This document shows, one piece after another, positions 34,455-45,570 of a stretch of DNA of 64,000 nt. The notes below the pieces were generated by a model, which was given only the letters and a program-made list of their open reading frames with translations, did no database searches and was not told where the DNA came from. The position numbers and the translations under genes are program-made. This DNA comes from Neoceratodus forsteri (lineage: Eukaryota > Chordata > Ceratodontiformes > Ceratodontidae): the NCBI GenBank assembly GCA_016271365.2, contig JADMNL010000028.1:95759501-95823500 (forward strand), read 5' to 3'. Each line of letters opens with the position of its first letter. Positions within the stretch are counted from its first letter, which is position 1.

Positions 34455-34640
34455 TTAGTGCAGTGGTTTAAGGCTCTGAGCTGCAAATCTGGAGACCTGG
34501 GTTTGAATCCCACAGCCTCCACTTGCATACTGTGTGACCCTGAGCAAGTCACTTAACTTCCCTGTGCTCCTAGGTCACACCTGTAAACTAGCTTTCAGCT
34601 TAGTGGGTCTCTCCTGATTAAACAATTGGGAAAAAAAAAG
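34455..34640 (+). mobile_element. CORE-type tRNA-derived SINE, copy 1
   Basis: The tRNA-like head has an A-box region (TAGTGCAGTGGTTTAAGG) and a B-box (GGTTTGAATCC at about 34500). A conserved CORE/MIR-like middle follows ('CTGTGTGACC...GCAAGTCACTTAACTTCC'), then a specific 3' part with 'AGCTTTCAGCTTAGTG' and an A9 tail near 34630. A GAATT on each side may be the target duplication. The family is Pol III-transcribed and moved by LINE machinery. Copy 2 is at 48700-48880. Confidence 0.85.
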
Positions 34641-34650
34641 AATTGACCAT

Positions 34651-34818
34651 GTGCCTGTTTTACTGTTGTCTGTTTTATACTAAACACTGTTTGTACTGAA
34701 TATTTGTCATGACTGTTCCTTACTTTTGACTACCCTGTTGTACTCTCCCAGGTTGTGCCTGAAAACAGGCACCTGACTTGTCCAGTGCACCTACCTGGTA
34801 AACAAAAACTAAATTAAT
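34651..34818 (+). mobile_element. L2 LINE 3' tail
   Basis: Only the 3' UTR end: 'CTCCCAGGTTGTGCCTGAAAACAGGCACCTGACTTGTCCAGTGCACCTACCTGGTAAACAAAAAC'-like sequence, given here in outline at 34744-34812. The same tail closes the L2 element at 36545 and the fragment at 46856. It abuts hAT sequence on the right. Confidence 0.75.
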
Positions 34819-34990
34819 CTGTGCCCAAGTAATGGCAAGTTAAGCTTGATGAAAACAAGCTGTTGGACATGTTCAGGGTCTAGTGTTGACTGATAACGCT
34901 CAACAACATCACCTGCTGTGCTAAATATCCTCTCGGATGGTACACTCGTGGGGCACCCGATATATCTTGCAGCTAGTTATGCCGCGTGAG
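34819..34990 (-). pseudogene. hAT transposase C-terminal dimerisation domain relic
   Basis: Reading the minus strand from about 34985 to 34820 gives the hAT C-terminal signature LAARYIGCPTSVPSERIFS, then TAGDVV, and ends in LVFIKLNLPLLGH. This domain holds hAT transposases together as dimers. Only about 50 residues remain. Upstream (to the right) it is cut by an L2 insertion, and other hAT segments lie at 36573-37060 and 37970-38690 in the same orientation. Confidence 0.8.
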
Positions 34991-36572
34991 GATGAATGCA
35001 TCTCTCAAAGCCTTTGATCGGATTCGACCACTCGCTCTCAAAAGCCTTTGATTGGGTCAACCACTCGCTCCTTAGCGCAACTCTTTGGTGTCTTGGCTCC
35101 TCCCCGGACCACCCCGGCCCATGCCTGGTTCTCTAACTACCTCTCTAGCAGGCAGCAATACACTAACTTCAGCCGAGTCCTCTCCAACCCCCTCTTTGGT
35201 GACCTGCAGAGTCCCCCAGGGATCCGTCCTTGGATCTATTCTGTTTTCCCTTTTCATAAATGAGTTGCCCTTTGTCACAGCCCATGGGCGCACCACCCTA
35301 TATGCGGATGACCTCATCGTCCTGGCCAGCTCCCAGGACATCACTATCATTAACTCCACATTGAACTTGGACTTCAGGCTTATTCAAACCTGGCTAGAGG
35401 GACCATAAGCTGACCATCAACTAAAAAGGCCCAGGCCATGCTTTTTGGCTCCATGGCCAAAAACGAAACCTGCCCTGCTCCCCTAAATATCTTTGGTGCA
35501 GACGGCTCCCTCCTGCATGCCACAGATACCGTAAAGTATCTGGGTGTAACCTTAGACCCACAACTGGACCTCAACCTGCATATTCAGAACATATATAAGG
35601 CAACAAACGGCAAGCTTGGACTTGCCTACAGAGCAAAAAGCTGCCTCACCCCGGCCGCACGGCTCGCCCTAGCCAGGAGGGTCCTCCTACCCACACTCTG
35701 TTATGGACTTGTATCCTTTGCCCATGTCCCGAAAACAAGTCTCACAAAATGGGACACTGCATACAACAATATATGCCGCTTTGAGCTCTCTGCTCCTCAT
35801 CTCATGCATCGTTGTGAACTTTACTCATGGCTGGAATGGCTCCCCCCTTAAAAGCACAACACCTTTGTTCTCGACAACTTCATCGACAACATCGTCAGAA
35901 CTGCCACCTCTTCTGCACTTGTCCTACCCCTCAAATATGGAGCATCAGCATACCACCTAAGATCCAATGACTCAAAGGACTGCCTGGTTCCTAAAACCGG
36001 CACCCTTGCAGGTGATCGAGCCTTCGCTGTTTACGCACCGAGAGTGTGAAACTTCCTTCCTGCAATAACTCGCTCCTCTCCCTCCCATCCTTGATTCAAA
36101 ACCTCCCTGTGGGGCTTCCTAAAATCGGTCTCCGCCTGTCTCTGTGTCTTATAGACCCTGGCTGTGGCTCCTTTTCTCAGTGGGGACTGTCGCGGGGCTG
36201 AGACTCCTGCTATTGCTGGCACTTAGATCCTGTAACTGATAGTTGTTTCTAATGTTATCAACATGCACTGGGTCCTTTCCTGCCCACCTGATTCCTGTGG
36301 GTACTCAGTCTATTGTACTCCTCCTGTTAACCCTCTATCCTTACCCCCAGGGTATGACTTACCGATATTGTTTGCTATTGCCAATGCCTGTATTATGCTG
36401 TTATCTACATATCAATCTGTTATAGCCTGAAGTTCTTGTATGTTACCTTGACTCTGCGATTTTCTTGTATGTACCTTGTAATCCTCCCGGGTCGCACCTG
36501 AAAATAGGCACTTGGCTGTCTAGTGTGCTTACCTGGTTAACAAAAGCAAATAAGAAATAATAATAACAATAC
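34991..36572 (+). mobile_element. L2 LINE, 3' half
   Basis: 5'-truncated in the reverse transcriptase. It starts with two tandem copies of a ~33-bp stretch encoding KAFD-type sequence (35002-35070). Then come the RT palm, the C-terminal region, and a 3' UTR with the family tail 'CCTGAAAATAGGCACTTGGCTG...TTACCTGGTTAACAAAAG' (about 36498-36546) and an A/T-rich end. It is inserted among minus-strand hAT pieces. Confidence 0.8.
35085..35851 (+). pseudogene. L2 LINE reverse transcriptase palm and C-terminus
   Basis: Segment 35085-35408 has VPQGSVLGSILFSLFINELP and the catalytic LYADDLIVLA with both aspartates. A frameshift or stop near 35408 separates it from 35438-35851, which carries TVKYLGVTLDPQLD, then LLPTLCYGL and the family C-terminal region. 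Fingers and endonuclease are absent. Confidence 0.82.
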
Positions 36573-37062
36573 TCTTCTGTGCCCAGTAGCTTGATGAATC
36601 AACCTAAAATGACTCAAGAGACTGCAAAATAGCCTTTCAAGATACTTTCTGCTGAAAAAGACTGTGCCTGTGTCCTCTTCTGTTGCTGCTGATGTAAGGA
36701 CATGCTGAGTAGTGTCCACTCACTCCCATCAGTGTTGCTGTCAGCAATACATATTCCTTCCCCATATCCACCAGTGGAACTAGACCTGCCATATGGTATT
36801 CCCTCTCTACCATAAAAGTCTGCAGCAGCCACTGGCGCTCACACCAGTCCCGCATGCAACCAGTCATCTCTCACACAGCTCTTGTTAAAAAAGTAATCAC
36901 TTGGTGGCTATCCATAGCAATGTGAAGGATCTCATATTTGACCTGGGGATCCAGCATAGTTGCAAAAATGTGGCTGTGACTATCCAGCACTTTCAGCAAA
37001 CCTTGCACTAAGGGCCAATAAGTTGGAAAAAGAGTTGCAGCATTTAAAATTCTGAGAAGGAG
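36573..37062 (-). pseudogene. hAT transposase catalytic-region relic
   Basis: The minus strand from about 37060 reads ALFPTYWPLVQGLLKVL-like sequence and then IFATMLDPQVKYE, the conserved 'LDPRFK'-type block of hAT transposases. One stop and frameshifts follow. The left end (36573-36600) repeats the 'CTGTGCCCA...AGCTTGATGAA' sequence seen beside the other L2 tail at 34820, so both pieces may be ends of related hAT copies. Confidence 0.6.
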
Positions 37063-37969
37063 TGTATTTTCTGCAGTATGAGTGGCAGCCTGAACATGAT
37101 AATCATTAGATCTCTTTTGGAAAAGGAACTTCTAAATGTTCTCCGCGAATTAAATGTAAAAAAAAAATATTTTGCACATCCCCGGAGTTCTTTAGTAATT
37201 GATGATCTATTTGCATTTAGCACTTTTTTCCCCAGTTTGTGCATTGTGTTATTTTGCACAGTCTTGATGACGTATAGATGTTTGCATTCACAAGTTGGAC
37301 CTTACTGCTCACTACATTACCTTACAGTATTCTGAAAAGGAATACTATAAAATAATTTTCTAACCAGAGTGCCAGATGGCTGTTTGAAATGTATCTATTT
37401 CATAAGACTTATGAAATAAGAATACAACTGCTTGATGAAGTTGCATGCAGATTACATTTAAATTTTATATTAAAATGCTGCATTATATAAGGAACACTCA
37501 CATAAATGAGCAATAACAAAACAAAATTTAAGGTAAACATTTATTACATTGGTGGTCGCATTTGTGGATCTTGTATATTTACCAAGAAACAGTTAGTTAA
37601 ACCAATGCCTGTTCTTAAAGGAACAGTCGTTTCATTGCAGCTTTTACTAAGGACTATGTTTATGGGTTGGAAGTTTGCTTGGGATATGTGCAATGTCAAA
37701 TATGCTTTTAAATAAAGGAAAAGTTTATTAAACCACAAACTTACTGTGTCTTAGAGGAAGCATGCACGAAGAAAAAATTTTTGCTCTGAATGGATGGGTC
37801 ATCTTGATGAAAAACCTACCTATATGATTCTTACTGCAAAAGCACAAATTTGATGCATAACTTACAAGGTGCTGGTACAATTACAGGTTTTGGAGGTTAG
37901 TAATTCCTGTATTTCTGCTCTGAAGACAGATCCATCTGTTACATGTGCACTTGAGCGTTAACCCGGGGA
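37063..37969. other. Intergenic A/T-rich, nothing recognised
   Basis: No ORF above 85 codons and no clear repeat ends. By position it could be internal hAT sequence too decayed to read. Confidence 0.35.
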
Positions 37970-38690
37970 ACTGTGGGACATTCTTTTTTTTCCAGCTGAT
38001 CTGTGGCATTGCCAATGCCACCAACACTTATGCCTACATCATCAGGATGAGATGGGTCTGATGGATCCACAGGCACAGACCCTGATGCTTTAAAAACCAA
38101 GGGATACTTAACCTTTAGGTGGTTCATTAAGGAGGTGTTTGTTAAATTTGCCAGAGATTCCCCTGCTGATAGTCAAACTGCACAGTACATACTGCCTTTC
38201 TGTTATCTTCTTTTAGTAATGTGAAATGCAAACATACCATGCTGTTACTGCTCCTGACACCACTCATGTAGCTAGTGTCACCAGTACCACCACCAGTCTT
38301 TTCATCCCCACTAGCCTTTCTTGCTTGGACCTGCATCTGTGGGTTTCCCCGTCACCACTGGTGCCCCTGCACCTGCCTTACTTGGCTGTTCAGGCTGGGA
38401 TGGAGCCTGCTCAACAAAGTGCTGAAGAGTAGCTTGCTGAGGAGGTTTTTTGGGGGGGGCCATATTCTTCTTTCTGCTGCCACTGTGACCTTGAGAGGTT
38501 GAGGTTTTTGCCACCCATCTTTCTTGCACTACAGCTCTCATGGTACGCCCATTCTCTACCTCATTAGCAAAGCTGCTTAAGTTAGCCTCCTCAGATGATG
38601 CATCAGTGAGTAATTCATCTCCTGGTGGAAAGTACTCAGACCCAGACAACTGCACCTCCTCCTCCTCCTCCTCATCTGCTCTCCATATGT
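37970..38690 (-). pseudogene. hAT transposase N-terminus with decayed BED-type zinc finger
   Basis: On the minus strand an open segment (38655-38311) has an acidic start (GDELLTDASSEEANLS) and a basic, Pro-rich stretch. Farther on (38250-38080) VCLHFTLLKEDNRKAVC and then TNTSLMNHLKVKYPLVF match a BED finger layout. The second Cys and final His are replaced. A stop lies between them (near 38145). BED fingers bind transposon ends. An acidic, Ser/Pro-rich stretch follows (38040-37985). Confidence 0.6.
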
Positions 38691-39794
38691 TTCACACGTA
38701 AATGTTTGAGCCATTCTTTGTGTTTCTTTTTACTTTATTGTAATTGATTGCCTCCTGTTTTTCAGTTTATGAAAATTGCTGTAACTGTTAGACAACTGTT
38801 AGTCTTTGACATTGTTCTATATATCTAAACCACTTGTTCAGATTGTTTCCTCCGTATAGATGGTTCTATGTCATAACAGCGAAAGCCTAAAGGTGAACGC
38901 CGTTATGCAGAAGTCAAGAGTGGCGAAAATTTATTTCAGCACTCTGACACCCCAGCGCACAGCAAAAGGGTGCTGGGGACTTAGTTTTTTAATGTTTTCT
39001 GTGGGGAGATGCGCCTTCCGCACTGCCCTACTAAAGGATTCTCAACTCTAGGGGGGTGCATGTCGGGGGTGGTGTGCGAAAACATAAAAAAAAAAGGTTT
39101 GGGCCGGGTACAACAAAAATGCACCAGCGTCCCGACCCGAACCCAGTACCCTACCGACCAATGCCGGCAAGCCACCCACCATGCTACGGGGTCAGCTCAG
39201 CAACCCACCGTGGTACCACCCCTCACATCCCTCGCTGTGCATGCCCACTCCCACCCCCCCGTGTGCATACATATAGCAACATCCTGTCACTATAGTCACT
39301 CACCCCCTATCCAGCCGCCCTACCTTCCCGTAGCCATCCCTGAAATGCGTTGGAGAGTGGGTCGCCATTATTGTAGGTACCCATTCGCCAGTGCTCTTAT
39401 CACGGGATACTGTATAGATCTTGTTTCTGTTAGACTCAGTCTTGTATTGTCATACCTTCTTGGTATCTCTTACACTGGATGTTTGTGAAAACAGGCATTT
39501 TTGCTCACATAACTTCCAGTATACAAATAAAGATTGACAAATAAAATGAGATTGATCTGCACTGACAAGTTCTGCAGTACTGGAGACAGGCCAAGAAACA
39601 AGAGGTTTCACAGTTTTTTTCATTTATTTAAAAGCTCGGCAACCAGGAGGCATGCTGAGCTGAGACTCACTTAGGTGTGACCCGGGGGAGAGACATGGCA
39701 GTGTAGTTACAACAGTAAAGTTCAGGCTGGTTACAAGTTGCCTGGACAAAGTACACAACAATACACAACAACAGGATTGACAAGCTGGTTACAG
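38691..39794. other. Intergenic with a possible LINE 3' end
   Basis: Contains 'GTGAAAACAGGCATTTTTGC' and an 'AATAAAGATTGACAAATAAAATGAG' end at 39487-39550, reminiscent of an L2-type 3' UTR and tail. The C-rich stretch 39110-39260 has a 159-codon open frame (39009-39488) that I think is chance. Confidence 0.35.
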
Positions 39795-40110
39795 ATACGA
39801 ATATGAACATACATAATTTGCCAGGAGAAAAAGGCCTAGAGGCCTATCAAGTCTGCTTGAATGTGCAGCTAGCGCCCCTTATTCTGCAGCTGCCACTCCC
39901 TTCCACCCTTCCTCTCCATTGACCCTCCCCCTCATCCTGTCCCATCCCCTTTTGAAGCAGTCCACCATTCTACTGGATACCACTTCTGCAGGTAATGCAT
40001 TCCACCCAGCTACCACCCTCTCTGTAAAAAAGTGTCTCTTCATCTCCCTCTTGAACCTTCCTCCCTCCAGTCTCATATCATGGCCTCTGGGTAAGGTACA
40101 AGTACACATT
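39795..40110 (-). mobile_element. CR1 LINE 3' fragment (minus strand)
   Basis: On the minus strand it encodes FFTERVVAGWNALPAEVV followed by the CR1 'FKRGWDRM' end. The 3' end reads toward 39795, with 'AAGCAGACTTGATAGGCC'. It is 5'-truncated. Confidence 0.78.
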
Positions 40111-40144
40111 AAACTAAGAGTTATGTGATAAATGAGTTTTACCA

Positions 40145-40300
40145 AAATTTAGAGATGCAGCGAAATAAAATGTTGCCAGTGAAACTGCAGCAAAATCAGC
40201 AATTTCGCCAGGCGAAATGTTTCGCGAAATTGTGGCAAAATATCACAATTTTGCCCACAATTTCGCCCATCACCACCAGCCACCACAAGTCCGTAAATTG
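40145..40300. repeat. hAT-like end fragment rich in TTTCGC words
   Basis: Starts 'TTAGAGATGCAGCGAAAT', close to the CAGRGATG...CGAAA type of hAT ends, and continues with several inverted TTTCGC/GCGAAA words (40200-40270). There is no matching second end nearby. Confidence 0.45.
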
Positions 40301-41010
40301 AACCACCCACACACACACAAATTACCCTGAACCCACCCCCATTTGTTTTATTATTAGTATCCCCTTCCTCCTCCAACCAGCTTCCTCATGGGAAAACAGG
40401 GCACCCTGCTAGATGCACATGGCGCTCTCCTCAAGCCTCTGGACTAGTAAGTAGTGAAGTCTTTTTGTACTTTAATCAGCATTTAGACTACTGTACCAGT
40501 GCTGATCCCACTTCACATCCAATGCGGTTTCCCTGCTTTAAGACCAAGCAGAGAAATGGCTGTGATGAACAAGGTATACCATAAGCCCTATTTACAAATC
40601 TGATTCTCGCTAGTCATTCATTCACATACCAGTCCAGAGGTCAAACTGCAGGTCCACCAGCATTTCCCTAATAAACCCAGAAAAGGCTACAGGTTCAAAT
40701 GAACAGGGTCAAAGTCCCATATCCAAATCAGAAATATTCATGGCAGTGCTTAGTAACATCAGCACCGAGGCCATCACATCTTTCAAGTTTGAAGCATCAT
40801 TTTTGTGTGTGACCCTACTGCCCCCGACATATTTTTTTATATTTGACAGTTTTGAGTTGCATTTTAATATGTGGCTCCTGCATCAGACTTCCTGTCCCTG
40901 AGGCTACTGCTTGTGACACTGGCATCTTGGCTTCGGTAATGAGCTTGGATAATTGGGGCCGGATAGGGGAAGAAAGACTGAGCAGCTCAGAGGACACTTG
41001 CCTCTTCTAA
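40301..41010. other. Intergenic, nothing recognised
   Basis: A short CA-rich stretch at 40305-40320, otherwise unique-looking sequence without a credible ORF. Confidence 0.35.
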
Positions 41011-41440
41011 AGGAGCTTAATATGTATACCCTTGAGGAAAGAAGGGAGAGGGGGAGACATGATAGAAACTTTTAAGTACCTCAGTGGAATCAACAAAGTC
41101 CAAGAGGGTAGCATCTTTCAGAAAAAGAGACGTGCAAGAACAAGGGGACACAATTTAAAGATAGAGGGGGTGTGGTTCCAGGGGAATGTGAGGAAGTATT
41201 TTTTCACAGAGAGGGTAGTAGTTGCATGGAACAGCCTTCCTGAGGAGGTTGTGGGGTCTAAAACTGTGGGAGAATTCAAGAATGCATGGGACAGACATAA
41301 GGCAATTCTTGTGGTGGGGTAGGAAGAAATAGGCTGTTGGTTAACTAGGATCTGCGGCCTATGCTGTAGGTAGGGAAATGGGCAGACTAGGTGGGCCAAG
41401 CGGTCCTTATCTGCCATCAAAGTCTATGTTTCTGTGTTTC
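41011..41440 (+). mobile_element. CR1 LINE 3' fragment
   Basis: Begins in 'GAGCTTAATATGTATACCC' and ends with 'GTGGGCCAAGCGGTCCTTATCTGCC...TCTATGTTTCTGTGTTTCTG'. It encodes MIETFKYL, then FFTERVVVAWNSLPEEVV and a FKNAWDRH block in one 96-codon frame (41032-41322). It is 5'-truncated. The 3' end is close in sequence to the CR1 copy ending at 33007. Confidence 0.85.
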
Positions 41441-41985
41441 TGGGAGGGAGGCTGCTGTCCTCAGTGCAACACTGCCACCTGGGTGACCACAGATGGCAGT
41501 GCTGCGGAGGGCACCATGGGTGTATCAGATGCAGACTGGCAGCAGATGCAGCACCACGTTTGGGGTGCATGTACATCTTGGTTTTAATTGTATTCTTGCG
41601 TCTGAGAGGGTGAAGGAGAAAGTGAGGAAATGGCCTTGCCTCTGATAGGCAAAGGACCACAGTGTGCCCAGACCAACCCTGCCTCCACAAATTTGTCTTC
41701 TGATGAAACTCAAGTGAGCTCAGGGATAAATCCCCTCCATCCCATCGCTGCCTTGGCGATAACCAAGGCAGCATGGAGGATAATGACTGGACAGGTAGGG
41801 ATTGACTGGGGTGACACCCTGGGATCTGGAGAGAATGTCAGAAGCAGACACTGGGAAAGGGCATAAATATAGAACACAAAATAGTCTTCCTACTTTTTGA
41901 ACTCTCCTGAATTCCTGGCCTGGGGGTGATATATCATGCACTGGTGTATACAAGACACTGAGGCACTGTGATAAGTATAACAATC
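41441..41985. other. Intergenic, nothing recognised
   Basis: Short open frames on both strands, none with a recognisable domain. Confidence 0.35.
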
Positions 41986-42550
41986 AGAGTCCAGTGCACC
42001 CCATTATAAATCTGAAAGTAAAACATTTTACTGCCTGAATTGGCTATTTTCTTATTTTTATCTCCATGGAAAAGGGTTTCTCTTAGTTTTAGATTGGAAT
42101 TCAATGTGAACAAGCCACACCACCAGACACCACGCAGAACCCCATGGTTTGGTTCTAATTATGAAATGCATACGGTGGCTACTCTTAAATTAGAGTGCAT
42201 TGCCTAAATTGGCTCCTTTAAAGTAAAAGTGCTTCCACCCAGGTAATTTCAAAGGTGATCAAAGGGAGTATGATAAAAAGAGCACCATGAGCTCCCAAAC
42301 TCTAAACACGTTCCAAAGCTAGCACGCTCGAACCTTTGCATTATTCACAAAGTTCAAATCACATTTCTCCTGAGCGGTGCCACTGGTTTTGTGGCATGTA
42401 ACAAACAAATTGAGTCCAGTGCACAACCACCCCCCCCCCATGGTAAACCTAAAAAGTAAAACATTTGTACTGCCTGAGTTGGCTATTTTCTTACTTTACC
42501 AGTATCATGCCTCAGCAGAAATGTGATTTGAACTTTGTGAATAATGCAAG
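41986..42550. repeat. Complex repeat: direct and inverted copies
   Basis: A direct pair, 'GAGTCCAGTGCAC...GTAAAACATTT...ACTGCCTGA(A/G)TTGGCTATTTTCTTA', occurs at 41988-42056 and 42413-42495. A 40-bp inverted pair lies between and after: left 42336-42375 (TTGCATTATTCACAAAGTTC...) and right 42511-42550. This suggests a foldback element with rearranged arms. Confidence 0.65.
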
Positions 42551-43700
42551 AGCCTTGGAATGTGTACTGTGATAAGTCTGCCTGCATGTATTTTACTAAA
42601 AATTCCTGGTCTGACAAATTTTTAAGACACTTTATTCTAGGTTTGATTAATCCCCTCCACCAGAAATCCCCACTCCTAATCCCCTTCCCAGAAATCCCCA
42701 CTCCTCTCAGAGGTAAAGGTCACTGCATTACTATGTGCATTAATTCAGGGCACCAACCCAGCCGACGAAGCTTTCATGCCCTTTGATAATGTGACATTTA
42801 TCTTCTGATTACCCAGCTTCCAAAATAAAATCAGTGGCCAGCTGGGGGCTGGGATGCACAGAATCACGTCTCAATACACCCTGGATCAAACCTGACATTG
42901 AAATTCTGTATAATTAGCTTGTAGCCTTACCGCTGAGGTATTTGCTTATGGATGTTCAAACAGCAAATGGCTTTGAGTGCCTTTGGCAGTTGCCAGGGCA
43001 CATGCTACTCGAGGAGAAAACAAAATCTAATCCTGGTTTGAGTGGGACACTGTAGTGCATTAAAGGTACTTCATTCATGTTGCTAAGAAAAAAAAAAAAA
43101 ACAGACTACAAAAATAATCACAGCATTCTGAATAACACTGCCCTAGTAGGAAACCAACGCCTTTTTCTGAACCAAATAATACCAATAAACCTAGTAACTC
43201 AAAGAAGAACTTTCCCTCTTCTTTTGAAGCATGTAGTGAATACACTGGGGCAATAGGAAAAAGACTGACTGTCCTGCTATAAAATTCAGTAACTCTATTA
43301 CAAAATTGAGCCCTTGCAAAATGCTGTGTCCAGATCATGCAGTCCAACCTTTTTACCCTATCTCCCTGCCCTAGAGATTGCTCTTTGGCAGTGAAATAAT
43401 CCCATGGGATGATGATGCATGGGTGTCCCTCACTGTACAGTGCCTTATATACAGAGATTTTCATGTATGAATATATTTGCAGCTGTGTTTGCCAAGGCAA
43501 GCCTAAATTACATGTTTAGTATATGCATAAACATGGAGGTTAGACTTCATCTTGAAATTTCAAATTCTGCTTCTGGCAGAATTCAGTAGCATTCAGAAAG
43601 TCAACTGTAACCCCTGCAAATGGGGGTTCCCAAAGACTTCCAGGAGCTTGCTTGAATGCTCCAAGCCTGAATGGTGTTTGGCGTTTAAGCCATTTATCAG
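42551..43700. other. Intergenic, nothing recognised
   Basis: A 141-codon minus-strand frame (43500-43075) starts and ends in low-information sequence, including an A14 run, and shows no domain. I see no RNA gene or repeat ends. Confidence 0.35.
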
Positions 43701-43719
43701 TAGTGTTTTAGAACCTCTG

Positions 43720-45238
43720 GTACTGTCTCTTTAAGAGCTGTCTGCTTGCAGACATAATTAGATTGTATGGGGACTGTGTGTTTCTTTGATTGAGTACCAC
43801 TCGAGCTGCTGCCAATTCACCCCATTTTGCAGTCACTAGGAGTGCAAAGGGAACCTATCTGAAAGATGTAACTGTTTGCCAGAAACCATTTAGAGTAATA
43901 ATGAAATTACAGTTTGTCTAACCTGCTTTCTTTGCAGTCAGAACTGTGTCTGCCTAGTTCCCCATTCTGGTTTGAACTGCTGAACTGGACCAATCAGTGT
44001 GGGGTAAGCTAGCTCTAAAATGGTGCCTTGGACGAATCAGAACTTGGACTCATAATCTGAACCAGCCACAAGAGGATTGTATGGGCAGTGACTCTGGGAG
44101 ATGTAGTTTAGACTTGCGCCTTTTGGACCAACAGCAGCAGTCTATTGTGAGTGACAGCCAATCCAGTCAAGAACTGGGAGGAACTCAAAGGAAGTGCCAG
44201 TTTTGTCTGTTGGAGTTTCAGTTTAGCTCTGACAGTGAAGAAGGAAGGAGCCCTGTGCTTTTCAGTGTGCAGTTTTAGTCGGGAAATGTGTAAGGCCCAG
44301 AGTACCGATCGGCAGCTTGTGTAACTGCTTGTTAGGACTGAATCCGTCCTGTGAAGAGAATCAAAGGATATCTGAAGAGTAGAAACCAGGCTCACCCTGT
44401 AGAAGACTGGAGAAATAGCTGAATTGCACTCGGTCTGTCAGGAACTGAATCTGCTGTGTGTTCTCCCGGGTATTGTGCAGTAATTGCTATCGGGATACAG
44501 ATGCAGCCTGCCTGGTATAGTGCTTTCTGTTTACCATATAAATGTGTGAGGAGTCTCTTGGAGCTCAAGAGTAGCCCTGCTGACATTGAAGGACCCTATC
44601 TTGTTTGGAGGTCGTGAGTACTAATTCAGAGTCGCTCCCTGTTGAATTGCCACATTAAATCCAAATGGAATTACTGTACTGCTGACTGTTTAACTAATTT
44701 TTCTTTTCTCTGTGTGAAAGGGCCCCTACCAGCTGCCACAGTTTGGACTAGCCACTAGGGCTTGGGTACCAGGGACAGTAACTGATAGGGATAGGCCTGT
44801 GCACAGAGCCATAAATAGATGAGTAGAGTGATAAGCTAATTAACCTGATTTCCCCTGTCCTTGTTATATCCCCTAAATAAATCAGAGCTGCTTGTTTCAG
44901 CAAGATTATACTGCCTGAGGTAATTGTCTATGTTAAAGTACTGTACTGTGATTGTTGCACTGTATCTTATTTCACAGGAGGTCCCAGTGCGAGGAATCAG
45001 TCCTGGGGGTAAGTGTATACTGTAAAGGTAATTCTGATGTATTGTGTGGGCCACTAGTGGGAAGAAAGGGGGGTTGCAGTGTCCCAGAGGGCTGTGACCA
45101 AGTTAGTTTAACTATTGCAAACCTTGACCTCTGGGTGGAGGCACCCGCCATTGGATCCAGGCCCCTCAACCTGTTAGTGGCAAATCAGGCAGGGGTAGTA
45201 GCCCCTGGGATAGCGCCATCTAGGGGTTACACAACCTA
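43720..45238 (+). promoter_or_regulatory. Promoter-like or LTR-like stretch
   Basis: CCAAT boxes occur at about 43990 (GGACCAATCAG) and 44157 (AGCCAATCC). The 'GACTCTGGGAGATGTAGTTT' stretch at 44092-44111 resembles, inverted, an ACTACA...TCCCAG (ZNF143-type) element. A TATA-like CATATAAATG is at 44534, and AATAAA at 44876. Good splice matches are a donor GTCGTGAGTA (44614), an acceptor (44720), an acceptor TTTCACAG (44977) and a donor GGGGTAAGTG (45009). The order U3-like signals, TATA, poly(A) signal would suit an LTR. A partner LTR, primer site or gag/pol next to it was not found, so a host promoter with non-coding exons is also possible. Confidence 0.3.
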
Positions 45239-45338
45239 ATTCCATGGAATTACAGTGGAAATGGATTTCTAAAATGTTGAATGTGGTGTTTAAACCACTG
45301 ATCTGGATCATAGTTTAAATGTTTTGCCCTGCCTTGTT

Positions 45339-45570
45339 GATTATTGTACAGCAGAAGCCACTTAAGTGGGACATGGCTAACAAGGGACATCCGCTTTATT
45401 GGGATGTCCTGCTGGGTCTGAATTAATTAGCTGGATTTATCCTATAGGGTTTGAGCTGTTGAATTAGGGACGCCCCAGCCACCTAAATGGGACAATTTCT
45501 GTCTCTAATTGTATCCTCACTATGCTGCTAATCCCTTTTTACACATAATTATGTATGAAAAGGGATTAGC
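45339..45570. repeat. Cluster of palindromes, possibly a DNA-transposon remnant
   Basis: 'CCACTTAAGTGG' at about 45358, the hairpin GGACATCC...GGGATGTCC at 45385-45412, and a 44-bp near-perfect palindrome at 45527-45570 (GCTAATCCCTTTT...AAAAGGGATTAGC, with CATAATTATG at the centre). The 'GCCACTTAAGTGGGAC' word recurs in direct order near 45477. It looks like a MITE or Tigger/pogo-like piece, but the family is not settled. Confidence 0.5.

Noticed and set aside
34465..34545. Functional tRNA gene
   Set aside because: A- and B-boxes are present, but the stretch continues into a CORE region and an A-tail, and a second copy exists at 48700. It is a SINE.
39009..39488. 159-codon ORF as a gene
   Set aside because: Pro/His-rich from C-rich sequence, with no domain and with a shifted-frame ORF overlapping; likely chance.
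43075..43500. 141-codon minus-strand ORF as a gene
   Set aside because: Ends in an A-run-derived Phe tract, with no domain and no splice context.
43720..45238. Confident call of a solo LTR
   Set aside because: No flanking target duplication or TG...CA ends could be fixed, and there is no second copy in the window. Kept only as a low-confidence regulatory-like feature.
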